NCBI GenBank assembly: GCA_025766275.1
Contig: JAFKAC010000017.1
Coordinates: 62,001 to 126,000 of the forward strand
Length of the DNA stretch: 64,000 nucleotides
Source: Lactarius indigo
Lineage: Eukaryota > Basidiomycota > Agaricomycetes > Russulales > Russulaceae
Direction of reading: 5' to 3'
The notes below the pieces were generated by a model. That model was not told where the DNA came from and did not search any database. It saw only the letters and a list, made by a program, of their open reading frames with translations. This document shows positions 56,201 through 64,000 of the stretch, piece after piece. The first letter of the stretch is position 1; each line of letters starts with the position of its first letter. A program made the position numbers and the translations under genes.

Positions 56201-57845
56201 GGAGGATCGGGTGCGCCAGCACCGGTTCTTCGGTCACAAGGCATTTGAGGGTGTTGAATGCGTTGTTTTCCTCGTCTGTCCACCTCCATTCTTCGTCTTT
56301 CCTAGTCAATTTGGTGAGTGGTTTAGCATGGGTTGCGAATCCGCGGATGAAAAGTCTGTAAAAGTTGCAGAAGCCCAAGAACGATCGGACGTCTTTGACT
56401 TTTGTCGGCGTGGGCCAGTCTTTGATGCCTTGAACTTTTACAGGGTCCATTTGGGTCACCCCCCTTTCAAGGATTACCCCCAGGTAATCCATCCGCGGTT
56501 GGTGGAACAGGCACTTCTCGAGTTTGAAGTAGAGGTCGTGCTTGCGTGCGACGCCCAGAACGTCGCGTACGGCGGCTATATGGGCCGCTAGATTATGGTC
56601 AAAATGAGTGGCTATGCCGATATCGTCCATGTAAACACGTATTGTGGTTCCCAGCCGTTCATGCTTTGCAATCGTATCGCGGTAGATGTGATTCATCATC
56701 GCCTGGAAGGTTGCGGGGGAATTGGTGAGGCCGAAGAACATGACTGTAGGTTCAAAGAGGCCGAATTTAGTCTTAAATGCCGCCTTCTCCTGATCTCCAT
56801 CGCGAATGCGGATGTTGTTATAGCCCCAGCGGATATCAAGCTTTGTATAGATGTGGGCGTTGCTGAGGTCCAGAATAAGATCTTGAATGAGCGGCAGCGG
56901 GTATTGGTTGCGAATGGTGTGCGAATTAATTACGCGGTAGTCCTGTACCGGGCGTAGCTTTCCGTCCTTCTTTTTGATAAAGAAGAAAGATGAGGCGTAC
57001 GGGGAAATAGAAGGGCGCAAGTATCCCTGTTTCAACTTTTCATCGAGGAACTCTTTTAATTCGCCCTCTTCTTTTTGCGTCATGGGGTAGATCTTGCAGT
57101 CGATCGCTGCTGGCGCCGATGGCTTGAAGTCGATGGCATGATCCCAAGGTCGGGATGGAGGGAATCGGTGCGAAGCCTGCTCGTTAAACAGCATACTGTA
57201 CTCTGCGTACACCGGCGGCAGCACCGCTGCCGTTTGCTGTTGTTTTGCCGATATTGCCAACTCTGTCGAGGTAGTGGCCCTTATGGAGGTTTCTTCTTCC
57301 TCTAATTCTTGGATGATTGCCTCCTTCTCTGCTACAATTAGAGCCCGCACGGCGGGCGTCGTGAGTAGTTCTTCGGTAGTCGCTAGAACTACCGGTTGCA
57401 TGTCCGGATGCATGGTTGCTGTGGCCCAACTAATCGTCGGCTCGAAGGCACTCAGCCATGGATAGCCCAGTACCATGTCTTCGCTGCCGAGGTCGGTGAC
57501 CAAAAAGGTCATTCTTTTAATCTGTCCGTGTGTTTTCACTTCTAGGTTAACATAATGAGTGATTAACCCAGCTTTGTTTTCCGTATTATCTATGTTCCAT
57601 ATTTTGCGAGGTGTTTCTAAGGGCCATATCGGGATTCCTGCCCGGGCCGCCATTCGTGGTCGGATGAAATTATCGGTGGCTCCGGAGTCCACCAGTGCGT
57701 TTGTTTCAGTCGTTTGGTAATTCGTGCGGACAGTCACTGGGATTCGCAAAGATCGATAGCGCGTTGTCACAATTACAGAATTACATCGTAAAGCCCTCAC
57801 CCAGACTGACGGGTTCAGGCGTTCTGAAAACCCTCTTTTCCCCAC
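53247..57845 (-). CDS. element B pol polyprotein
   Basis: About 1530 codons, in the -1 frame relative to gag and overlapping its end. In order: aspartic protease (ALVDSGATDNFI), reverse transcriptase (catalytic YMDDIG), RNase H (LEVDASGYAVGAVLLQ, then GKNNGRADALSRR), and integrase. The integrase has the zinc-binding part (HGHPGVARTQRIL to CAECQRNK) and the DDE core (AMDFITKLP, ISDRDPRFA, HPRTDGQSERTN). A chromodomain (YEVEAILDSRHFGRGRRL, YLVKWKGYPDSENQW) follows. About 350 further residues of charged, proline-rich sequence come after it. There is no ATG of its own at the start, consistent with expression by frameshifting from gag. Confidence 0.93.
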   Translation of the reverse strand: MGKRGFSERLNPSVWVRALRCNSVIVTTRYRSLRIPVTVRTNYQTTETNALVDSGATDNFIRPRMAARAGIPIWPLETPRKIWNIDNTENKAGLITHYVNLEVKTHGQIKRMTFLVTDLGSEDMVLGYPWLSAFEPTISWATATMHPDMQPVVLATTEELLTTPAVRALIVAEKEAIIQELEEEETSIRATTSTELAISAKQQQTAAVLPPVYAEYSMLFNEQASHRFPPSRPWDHAIDFKPSAPAAIDCKIYPMTQKEEGELKEFLDEKLKQGYLRPSISPYASSFFFIKKKDGKLRPVQDYRVINSHTIRNQYPLPLIQDLILDLSNAHIYTKLDIRWGYNNIRIRDGDQEKAAFKTKFGLFEPTVMFFGLTNSPATFQAMMNHIYRDTIAKHERLGTTIRVYMDDIGIATHFDHNLAAHIAAVRDVLGVARKHDLYFKLEKCLFHQPRMDYLGVILERGVTQMDPVKVQGIKDWPTPTKVKDVRSFLGFCNFYRLFIRGFATHAKPLTKLTRKDEEWRWTDEENNAFNTLKCLVTEEPVLAHPILQDPFELEVDASGYAVGAVLLQRKSDGKRHPIGYYSATLSEAERNYDIYDLELLAIVKALRNWRPLLAGAPHKIKIYSDHLNLQYWRSPQKISRRVAREVLELSEYDFEIHHIKGKNNGRADALSRRPDYNQGEDDNSEVVVLPPEVFVRTLNVARTFTANPNLLQPRHQQDDEVIKMWVDPHNLKKIEGEWYKDGRFVITGPASTYRVLIHDHHDLPIHGHPGVARTQRILERHYWWPRLRKDVYEYVQGCAECQRNKVNTRPIRAALHPITPVLDAVPFQTIAMDFITKLPLSQGYDSILTVTDHDCSKASIFIPCREEITAEETAALYVAHVFKRFGLPRKCISDRDPRFASKFTREVCRVLGIQQNISTAYHPRTDGQSERTNQWLEQYLRFWVNERQDNWVAYLPIAEFAHNNWPHEHTKQSPFQLLMGYNPQADWTDKPSPLPQVTRRLTQLKEAREDAQRLIKRAQEAWVRNKDTPNFKIGDLVWLEGKHLRTNQPTAKLAARRHGPFRVTQVMSPYNYRLELPTQWSIHPVFHIDLLTPYKQTPLHGENFAQPPPELIDGEEEYEVEAILDSRHFGRGRRLQYLVKWKGYPDSENQWVNKDDVFAPEALRLFQEARAHGVTVKKGSVVTQESHPLFLRSIISTLMPTSPLRHVTQAILLDSLAEDARALLAEDDETEIPNTQITPYTPVGQPEGRITAQEWANVLARFPDPTQQPDDESAVAHVFRDEHGVREPIAAIPPSDDLVGVRGVFPSNDKRSSSPGVRIGRLEEGSGGVAEGTVRLSRGPTERDARAAAAMEAAEAGHDDDDYYPARHPFLRTKSDPTNPRITPWLVNSDGSPMYRGRVRVPGAADHRPFTAADDPAHVIAPEGFRANRRPHHIPYPITGPDEVERDASHVQIIGGADPLILGVIPGSPHLYGKPLYAEPHVSAALRPTYPHEDLVIFAADKFTDRALNRINDETLTAEVTRYRAASFELE
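57811..57842 (-). promoter_or_regulatory. predicted -1 ribosomal frameshift signal (gag to pol)
   Basis: The heptamer G GGA AAA (57842-57836) is in the zero frame of gag, 19 nt before the gag stop. It fits X XXY YYZ, and slippage by -1 enters the pol frame. Two nucleotides later a hairpin can form: GGGTT and CAG (57833-57824, with a TT bulge) pair with CTGAACCC (57818-57811) around a 5-nt loop. The short spacer is unusual, so a longer-range structure may be the real stimulator. Confidence 0.72.
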
Positions 57846-59866
57846 AGGTCTTGAAGTATGAGGTCTTTCACCTCATCCGTACTGTTGGCTACCTGCGTCA
57901 GCCATTCCTTTGCTTGTTCTCCTGCTGTTTTTGCTGCTTTAATTTGTGGCGTGGGTGTCGTGCTAGGTGCTGGCGTCACATACCCTGGTAGTGACGGTTC
58001 GTATTGAGACGTGGGTCCCGGGGATCCTGGCCATTGTAGGGGCCAGGCGGTTTCCGTCATCCTGCTGCTAGATGGGGCGTTCTGCCATTGTCTCTGTTGT
58101 CGGGGGTACGGGCAATTTCGTGAGAGGTGGCCTGGCGCGTGACAGTTATAGCAAAGGACATTCCTTAAGTCTCTTCTAGACCCGCCTCTTCCTCGCCCTC
58201 TAACTCCGGGTCCTCCCTGTGGGGGGAAGGGTGGCGCTGGCCAGTCGTGATGAGGTAGTTTATTGAAGTCAATGTCCTCGGACCCGGCCAGTCGCACCTT
58301 GGCTCGATCGGCGGAGGTGTCCATGGCCCATGGGTTGGTCTGAGGTAGGTTCTGCGGGAGGGCCCATCCTGCGTTACCGGTTTGCTTTTTGGGCTGGGTT
58401 GTCGTATTCTTGTACTCGTTGAGTCGCGCCTTGAGATGGATATAGTTTTTTTGTCGCTTGAGGACAGCCCGCTTCCAGTCATCGAATGTTACTGGCTCGT
58501 CAAACTGGAACGCGTTTTTGAATAGTTCCTTGGGCAGACCCGATGTGAACAGGTCGATGGTTTGCGGTTCGTTGAGGTGATAATGAGCCTTCCGGGCTAA
58601 CTGTTCGAAGTCGTTGACGTACTTGTCAATGTCCTCTCCTGCCATTTTGAAGCCCTTTCGTAGTATGGCTTGTGCTTGTTCCCGTTCCAACGTATTTTCA
58701 AATCTCTGACTGAAGCCATCGGCTACCGCATCCCACAATCCTCGAGTGTAGGGGCTAATTCCTCGTTGTATTTGTCGATTGAGCCAATTCAGGAAGGATA
58801 GAACCCATTCGCTGACTGCTCCGCCTTTGATGTATGAGAGGAACAGGAGGCACCTCCTGTAGTCGTTGCGCATGATGGGGGCGTCTAGATTCATACCCCA
58901 ATAGACGTGCCACTGCGTGAGGAACTGGTCGACCTTAAGTCTGTCTCCGTCAAAAATAGAGGGTGGCTCGCCGGTTAATTTCTCGCTGGGGTGTCCTCTG
59001 TCTCCTCCTCCAGCGTTACCGCCACCCCCGCCTCCTCCACCCCCTCCACCTCCGGGCGGATCGAGGGGCGGCCCTCTTGGTGGTTCGGTTCTTCGCAAAT
59101 CGAACGGGATGCCTCCTCCTGATGGCGGTGGCGGGTCACCTCCTGGTCCTCCTATTCCCGGGGGCAGCTCCATTGCGGGTCGCCTTTCGGATGGGGGGTC
59201 TCCTCTATCAGAGCCTATAGCCCTGAAGATTGCGGCATCGTCTGCGGTCATACGTACTCCTGTGTCAGGGTTAATGGGCATAAGGATGGCCCTTGCTTCT
59301 TCCTGTACTGCTCGTGCTTCTTCCAGCGCGACTTCTTCCATGGCTCGCGTTATTGTGGCCATGATGGCTGGGGACCGGATGTGAATAGGTTCGGGTTCGG
59401 TGATGCGTGCGGACTCAGCTCGTTCTATGAGGAGATCTTGTATCGCTCCTCCGCTTGTTTCGGTCTGGTTTGGTTCTCGTCCCTCACTTTCTCCCTCCGA
59501 TTCTTCTGACACTACTTCTCCTGTGGAGTGTTCTCGTACTTGTCCGTCAATAGGCCCCCAATCTGCTCTGCTATTGAGTTCTCGTGCGTCAATGTCGCAG
59601 CGATATCTGGGTCCGGCTGGTCGTACGGCGTCCCACTGGGAGTCTATGGGGTTCCACGTAACTTCTACCCAACACAAATGGTCGAAGTTGAACTCAACTG
59701 GACGGAACCTCGAAGGTCCGTTAAACTCTACAAAGTATCCGGTCTCTTCTTGTCGCTCTCTCCAACTGGCAGCTTGTAGAAAGCGCGTAGGGACGTTTCG
59801 TTCTCCTCTTCTTGGAATTGAATACGGACGAAAACTCGTCCACTGGTCTCTGGTTGTTACGGCCAC
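57815..59866 (-). CDS. element B gag
   Basis: Open for 683 codons from the end of the primer-binding region. It has a retrotransposon Gag core (about residues 300-470) and a CCHC zinc knuckle, CYNCHAPGHLSRNC. A glycine- and proline-rich stretch precedes the core. The frame contains no ATG until residue 169 (59362). Translation therefore starts either at that ATG or, if the upstream 168 codons are used, at a non-AUG codon. The reading frame passes to pol through the frameshift signal at 57836-57842. Confidence 0.85.
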   Translation of the reverse strand: MAVTTRDQWTSFRPYSIPRRGERNVPTRFLQAASWRERQEETGYFVEFNGPSRFRPVEFNFDHLCWVEVTWNPIDSQWDAVRPAGPRYRCDIDARELNSRADWGPIDGQVREHSTGEVVSEESEGESEGREPNQTETSGGAIQDLLIERAESARITEPEPIHIRSPAIMATITRAMEEVALEEARAVQEEARAILMPINPDTGVRMTADDAAIFRAIGSDRGDPPSERRPAMELPPGIGGPGGDPPPPSGGGIPFDLRRTEPPRGPPLDPPGGGGGGGGGGGGNAGGGDRGHPSEKLTGEPPSIFDGDRLKVDQFLTQWHVYWGMNLDAPIMRNDYRRCLLFLSYIKGGAVSEWVLSFLNWLNRQIQRGISPYTRGLWDAVADGFSQRFENTLEREQAQAILRKGFKMAGEDIDKYVNDFEQLARKAHYHLNEPQTIDLFTSGLPKELFKNAFQFDEPVTFDDWKRAVLKRQKNYIHLKARLNEYKNTTTQPKKQTGNAGWALPQNLPQTNPWAMDTSADRAKVRLAGSEDIDFNKLPHHDWPAPPFPPQGGPGVRGRGRGGSRRDLRNVLCYNCHAPGHLSRNCPYPRQQRQWQNAPSSSRMTETAWPLQWPGSPGPTSQYEPSLPGYVTPAPSTTPTPQIKAAKTAGEQAKEWLTQVANSTDEVKDLILQDLWGKEGFQNA

Positions 59867-59872
59867 GATGGG

Positions 59873-59883
59873 ATCTTGGTCTT
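59873..59883 (-). promoter_or_regulatory. primer-binding region of element B (self-priming type)
   Basis: AAGACCAAGAT on the minus strand, two nucleotides inside the 5' LTR. It is an exact 11-nt complement of ATCTTGGTCTT at 60122-60112 in the same LTR, the predicted mRNA 5' end. It does not begin with the TGG expected for a tRNA 3' end primer. Confidence 0.7.
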
Positions 59884-59885
59884 AA

Positions 59886-60415
59886 TGTAACGTCGCCACG
59901 ACGTTTAGCTCGACTTGAGCTCGATTGGCGGTAACAACTTAGCTTTAATGACGTCTCAGTCCTTGAAGACACGAAGGTCCAAGGCTTTGCCTTGAGTGAA
60001 TACACGAAGGTACACCGGCAAGTCAGAGGTCTCTGAGTTACGATAGGAATGGGCGAAGAGGTTTGGGGCAGAAGAGAGATGAGAGAGAAAGAAGACAAGT
60101 GACGATTCAAGAAGACCAAGATGGCGTTTCTTGGTCTTCACGAGACAGTTTAAATACAAGTCGAGCAGGCTTAGAAGCGCTGCTATGAGTCACAGTAGGT
60201 AGCGTCCAACGTATCGCAGAAACAACTCGAACCCTAATACTACTAGTACCAGTACTAGTGGCGTCAGTCCTCAGTCAGCTATCGAGCCCTTATCGCCTAT
60301 CGCACTATCGTATCACCGTAGGTAAGTCCGTCACTAATATACCTTACCGCCGTAGTGACAACCGGTACAGTAAGGGTATCCACACAACCGAGTCCGTACG
60401 AGTCGAAACGTGACA
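59886..60415 (-). repeat. 5' LTR of element B
   Basis: 530 bp, identical by eye to the 3' LTR. The minus strand has TATTTAAA at 60156-60149, 34 nt before the predicted transcription start at 60122. Confidence 0.95.
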
Positions 60416-60420
60416 GAGAA
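60416..60420 (+). repeat. right target-site duplication of element B
   Basis: GAGAA, identical to 52535-52539. Confidence 0.95.
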
Positions 60421-63400
60421 GGTCCGTGCGCCATTTGCCCAGGGCTCGCACTATGGCCAGTAGTTCTTTTTCATGCACGGGGTAGTTCAACTCCGCACCT
60501 TTGAAGGCTCGTGAGTCGTAAGCCACTGGACGCACTGTTTCATAGGTCGGTCCGAATGTGAGGACAGCGCCTGACCCAATGTCACTAGCATCTGTTGTGA
60601 CAAAAATTTTGTGTTGTGGCATGAGCGAGGGGTCAATAGTTGTGAGGCATTCAGTAGAAGTGACCATTGCTTTAATGGCTTCGAAAGCGTTTTGATATCG
60701 TGATGTCCATTCGGGGAAGATTTTATCGCATTCCTTTGTGGTCAGCTCGTCAAGGATGCGTGTGTGGTCAGCAAGTTTGGGGAGAAACGGGGCCAGGTAC
60801 CGCACCAGGCCCAAGAATCCCCGTGCTTGTTTCGCGGTGGTTGGTCTAGGCCAGTTTATCACCCGGTCTGCTTTTCCTTCGTCCGCTTCGATCCCTTTTG
60901 CAGTGATGCAGTGACCGAGAAAGCGGATTTCTGTGGCGAAGAGTTTTGTTTTCTTTGGGTTGCAGTACAGTTTGTTGTCTGCGAGTGCCTGTAGGACAGT
61001 GGCCACGTTTTGCGTATGTTCGTCAACAGTTGTTGACCAGATCGCGATGTCGTCAATGTATACGTGACAGATGCGTCCGATCCACGGGCGTAGAGCCTCT
61101 GTGACTCGGCGTTGCTGTATTGCAGGCGCGTTCTTTATCCCCATGGGCATGACCACCCATTCGTAGAGTCCCCATGGCGTATTGACAGCCGTGAGCTCGA
61201 CATCATCAGGATGCATACGGGTTTGGAAGAAACTGTTTGTCATGTCGATCGACCCGAATACTTTCCCCATGGCAACGTCGGCGAGGATTTCGTTTATTCG
61301 TGGTATGGGGAAGCTATCTGTGATCGTGTTGCTGTTTAGTTGTCTGTAGTCGTTTACCCATCTGGGTAGTACTGTCGGGTCTGCTTTAGGTATAATAAAG
61401 GCAGCGCTACCGGCAGGCGCGGAGGACAGCCGGATGCGGCCAGCATCCAGATGCTGTTGAAGGAGCGTGTGCCAGGCTTCTTTCCATTTTTGTGGGCATG
61501 GGTAGTTCCTTGTCCTTATTGATTTGCTGGGATCCTTTAACCTGATGCGGGCGAGTGGCTTATCTGGTAGTTCGCTTGCATGAGGTGGGGGCTCAAAGAC
61601 GTGTTTAAATCGAGCACGAAGCTCTGTTTCTTTTGAGAGTAGCAGCTCGTCTTTCGTTAGGGTGTTTATACGATCTCGGATAGCTGCTAAGATGTCCGTA
61701 CAGTTCACGGCATGTTGGGTTCGTTTCTTTAACAAGTCATAGGATTGATGTCGATCTGTTACAGTACAGGTGCGTTCGGAGTAATTACAAACTATTTTGT
61801 TGATAGTCAAAAATGGAAGTCCAAGTATTAGGGGCATACAAAGCCCTGGTGCGATGACAGCGTGGAGAGGATGCGATACGAAGAGGCCGTCCAGGGAGGC
61901 CGGCTGGATGGTGACATAGTGTGTGATGTCTTCCGGGGGCTTTGTGGCATCAATGGCCACTGCGATCTGTTCTGGCTGACTAAGAGGTAGTTTGGGCAGT
62001 TTGAGACGTTCAACAACATCAGGTCTTATGAGGACCATGTGTGCTCCGCTGTCGATGAGAGCGTTCGCTTTTACCCGAAGATGATCTAGTGGGTTTGTTA
62101 ACGAACAGAACCAGGTAAGGTGTTTTCCTTTGAGGGGAGGTGGCACGCTTACCGACGCCAGGCTGGTTTTGGAATGTTCGGTGCTACTGTCCCCTGTCAG
62201 GGACGACGACGTTGGAAACACGGCGGCCACGAGATCCGCGGGAGTAGAGGCGTTTATGTTCTCGGTGATGGAGGCAACAGGTGCTGGACGAGCTGCCGTT
62301 TTGGCGTTCTTTGCTTTTATAGCGTCCTGCAGGGTGCGTGGCTTGTAGTCCTTTCCAGACAACGTTACGGTACACTTGTCGGCGTGATGTCCCGCATAGA
62401 AAACGCGGCACTTCAGACATCCCTCGTGATCATGCAGTAACCGGCGTTCATCATCGGTCAGTTTGGGTGGATAAAGGCCGGGTACCGAGTTTGTCGAGAC
62501 GCTACTTCCGCGTGTGAAGTCATTGCAGCCATTAGACGAGGGGTATTGCGATCGAGTCCCGATGTTTTGGCGTTTCGTCCTGTTTTTTGTTTCCCAGAAG
62601 TCTGCCATACGCTTCCATTCGTTTTGTCGACGATTATCAACATTTCGGATTTTTGCCATCCATTTGCGGAGATCTGTTTCCGCATTGATGTTCTCATCGG
62701 TCGCAATAACACGCAGTTCTTCATCAAGGGCAGTCTCCAGTTGTGTCCTCAGTTGGTCGTCATTCATGTGTGACTTTGTGTTGTGAAGGGAAACGTTGTA
62801 CGATAGTATTTTTGCAGCCCATACGTCGAACTTTTGGGATGGGTCGAGACAGGAGTTCAACATTTCGGTGCGGACGCTCTGTTCCCAGTTTGCAGGTAAC
62901 CATTGCTGCCGGAATTCCTTCATGAATTCGGCAAACGTCAATTTTATGAGGCGCTCACTGTCCTCCTGGGCCCAATCGTAGATGAGATCGTTTTCGAAAC
63001 AGCCTATGATGCGTGTGACCTTTACGTCATCGGATACGCCATCTTTGGCGTTGAGAAAATATGTCGAACAATGGTTTTCGAAGTCTCGAACAATCTTCGG
63101 AGTGATCTCACCATCCGTTAGGATCGGGGGATGTGAGAGGATAGGGTGTGACACGGTTGCCATCTTTTGATCTGACATCACGTTACGAATGTGTTGGATA
63201 ATGATAGCGTCGTCAGAAGAGTCTGGGTCTGTGTGGCTCGATAAGGAGGGTTCGTCGGGAAGATCTGAGGGCGGTGCTTCAGTAGGAGGGTTGGTGGTAG
63301 GCGTCTCGGTAGGAGGATTGACAGTGGGGATCTCGTTAGGAGTTTCGGTAGAGGGATCAACGGAGGGAGTCCCAGTAGGGGGATTTGTGTCAGAAGATTT

Positions 63401-63466
63401 TGTTGGGGAAGGAGGACGCTTCTGTACACGTTTGGAATGGCGGGTGGCCAACATTTTAGAAGACAT
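60416..63466 (-). CDS. element A gag-pol, 5' part (gag, protease, RT, start of RNase H)
   Basis: Starts MSSKMLATRHSKRVQKRP, followed by imperfect N-P-P-T-E-T-P repeats. The Gag region holds a CCHC-like knuckle with spacing C-X2-C-X6-H-X4-C (CLKCRVFYAGHHADKC). The protease has ALIDSGAHMVLI, the reverse transcriptase SIDMTNSFFQTRM and YIDDIA. The first half of RNase H (FVTTDASDIGSGAVLTFG) follows. Gag and pol are in one frame, unlike in element B. The frame runs into the LTR of element B at 60415 and stops there after a few foreign codons. It resumes at 52534 in the same phase, so the nested insertion is the visible lesion. Confidence 0.9.
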
Positions 63467-63693
63467 TTACGCGAAGAAGGGGAGGCAAGACAGTACAGAG
63501 ATATCGTTCACAGGACGTTGCAGGGTGAAGTTTGAACTTCCGGGACAATAGTTATTCTCAGGGCAGTAGAAGCGTGTAAGAGAGAGAGCGCGCAGTTCCA
63601 GAGAGGAAGAGACAGAAATTTGGGGGGAGGAATCGCGTGGTGGGAGAAGAGGATGATAGGGCGGGGTCGCTTGGCAAGATGTTCAAAAAAAAG

Positions 63694-63984
63694 TGGAAGC
63701 CCGCTGAGTAGGGCGGACGACACTTAAGCTCAAACAGGGGCAGAACAGGAACCAAGCATGGTTATTCAGACACAGGAAAGATCTCGTGATACGCGTATAA
63801 GAGAAAAGTAAAAGGGAGGAGAAGAAAGGGAAGATAAAAGATAATCTCTAGGGCGGCTTTAGCAGGGGTTTATATACGGCCATGGTTGTATTCCAGAGTC
63901 GTTGTCAGTTGTTTGTCGGCGTGAGCAGGTGATTGTCGACGTGAGCGGGTGATTGTCGGTACATGAGTAAGCGGTAGGCTTGCA
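63694..63984 (-). repeat. 5' LTR of element A
   Basis: 291 bp, TG...CA, two differences from 50400-50690. A T-run and GAACATC follow inside; no tRNA-type or self-priming primer site was recognised. The last 16 bases of the window are the right target copy and flank. Confidence 0.9.
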
Positions 63985-64000
63985 CCGCTGTCCCGTTTCC

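Larger units (their letters stand above)
52540..60415 (-). mobile_element. element B: nested Ty3/Gypsy chromovirus
   Basis: A 7.9-kb element in the same orientation as its host. Its 530-bp LTRs (52540-53069 and 59886-60415) show no difference by eye and begin TG and end CA. It has a perfect 5-bp target duplication GAGAA and open gag and pol frames. It sits in the RNase H coding region of element A. Identical LTRs and open frames mean a young insertion, later than element A. Confidence 0.96.
50400..63984 (-). mobile_element. element A: Ty3/Gypsy chromovirus, interrupted by element B
   Basis: A complete LTR retrotransposon on the minus strand. The LTRs (50400-50690 and 63694-63984, 291 bp) begin TG and end CA. 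I see two mismatches between them (50424/63718 and 50464/63758). The target site CCGCT is duplicated at 50395-50399 and 63985-63989. Gag, protease, reverse transcriptase, RNase H, integrase and chromodomain lie in one frame. That frame is broken only by the nested element at 52540-60415. Without it the element would be about 5.7 kb. Confidence 0.93.

Noticed and set aside
63660..63693. tRNA-type primer-binding site in element A
   Set aside because: The sequence after the 5' LTR is a T-run followed by GAACATC. It neither starts with TGG nor complements its own LTR in a way I could find.
1..64000. CRISPR array, bacterial operon or riboswitch
   Set aside because: The DNA is eukaryotic with spliced genes; no regularly spaced repeat-spacer pattern was seen.

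Overview
The window looks like nuclear DNA of a filamentous basidiomycete, most likely an Agaricomycete. Genes are split by many 45-75 nt GT-AG introns. The families are typical fungal ones: secreted tyrosinase, WSC-domain protein, F-box proteins with C2H2 fingers, a Sel1-repeat relative and chromodomain Ty3/Gypsy retrotransposons. The F-box family resembles expansions known from Agaricomycetes; I cannot fix the order. All exon models were made by eye from splice signals, reading phase and family conservation.

Layout. 0.8-5.8 kb: two tandem tyrosinase genes. 6.0-7.1 kb: USB1-type U6 snRNA phosphodiesterase. 8.2-11.7 kb (minus): a tandemly duplicated F-box locus that reads best as one fused gene. 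13.6-14.7 kb: secreted protein with two WSC domains. 15.1-17.4 kb (minus): Bor1-type anion/borate transporter, with a decayed copy at 18.5-19.3 kb. 20.0-24.9 kb: two tandem ABHD12-like alpha/beta hydrolases. 26.1-27.1 kb: Sel1-repeat pseudogene. 31.5-32.8 kb (minus): LRR/F-box-like protein. 32.9 kb: tRNA-Thr(CGU). 33.2-34.9 kb: ArfGAP of the Glo3 type. 45.0-46.1 kb: EB1/Mal3 microtubule plus-end protein. 46.4-47.5 kb: AKAP7/ASCC1-like 2H phosphoesterase.

Scattered from 27 to 50 kb is a family I do not recognise. Three members look intact (217-223 codons, four exons, introns at matching places) and at least four more are broken. Two intact members sit in a segmental duplication that also carried the neighbouring ArfGAP gene, whose second copy has decayed.

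From 50.4 kb to the right edge is a nested retrotransposon. A Ty3/Gypsy chromovirus (element A, 291-bp LTRs, target-site duplication CCGCT) is interrupted in its RNase H domain by a second, younger one (element B, 530-bp LTRs with no difference seen, target-site duplication GAGAA). Element B shows a canonical -1 frameshift heptamer between gag and pol and an 11-nt match between its primer-binding region and its predicted mRNA 5' end, as in Tf1-type self-priming.

The general theme is local tandem duplication (tyrosinase, F-box, Bor1, hydrolase, ArfGAP plus unknown family, 2H-phosphoesterase tail) with unequal survival of copies. The genes do not form an obvious pathway or biosynthetic cluster.
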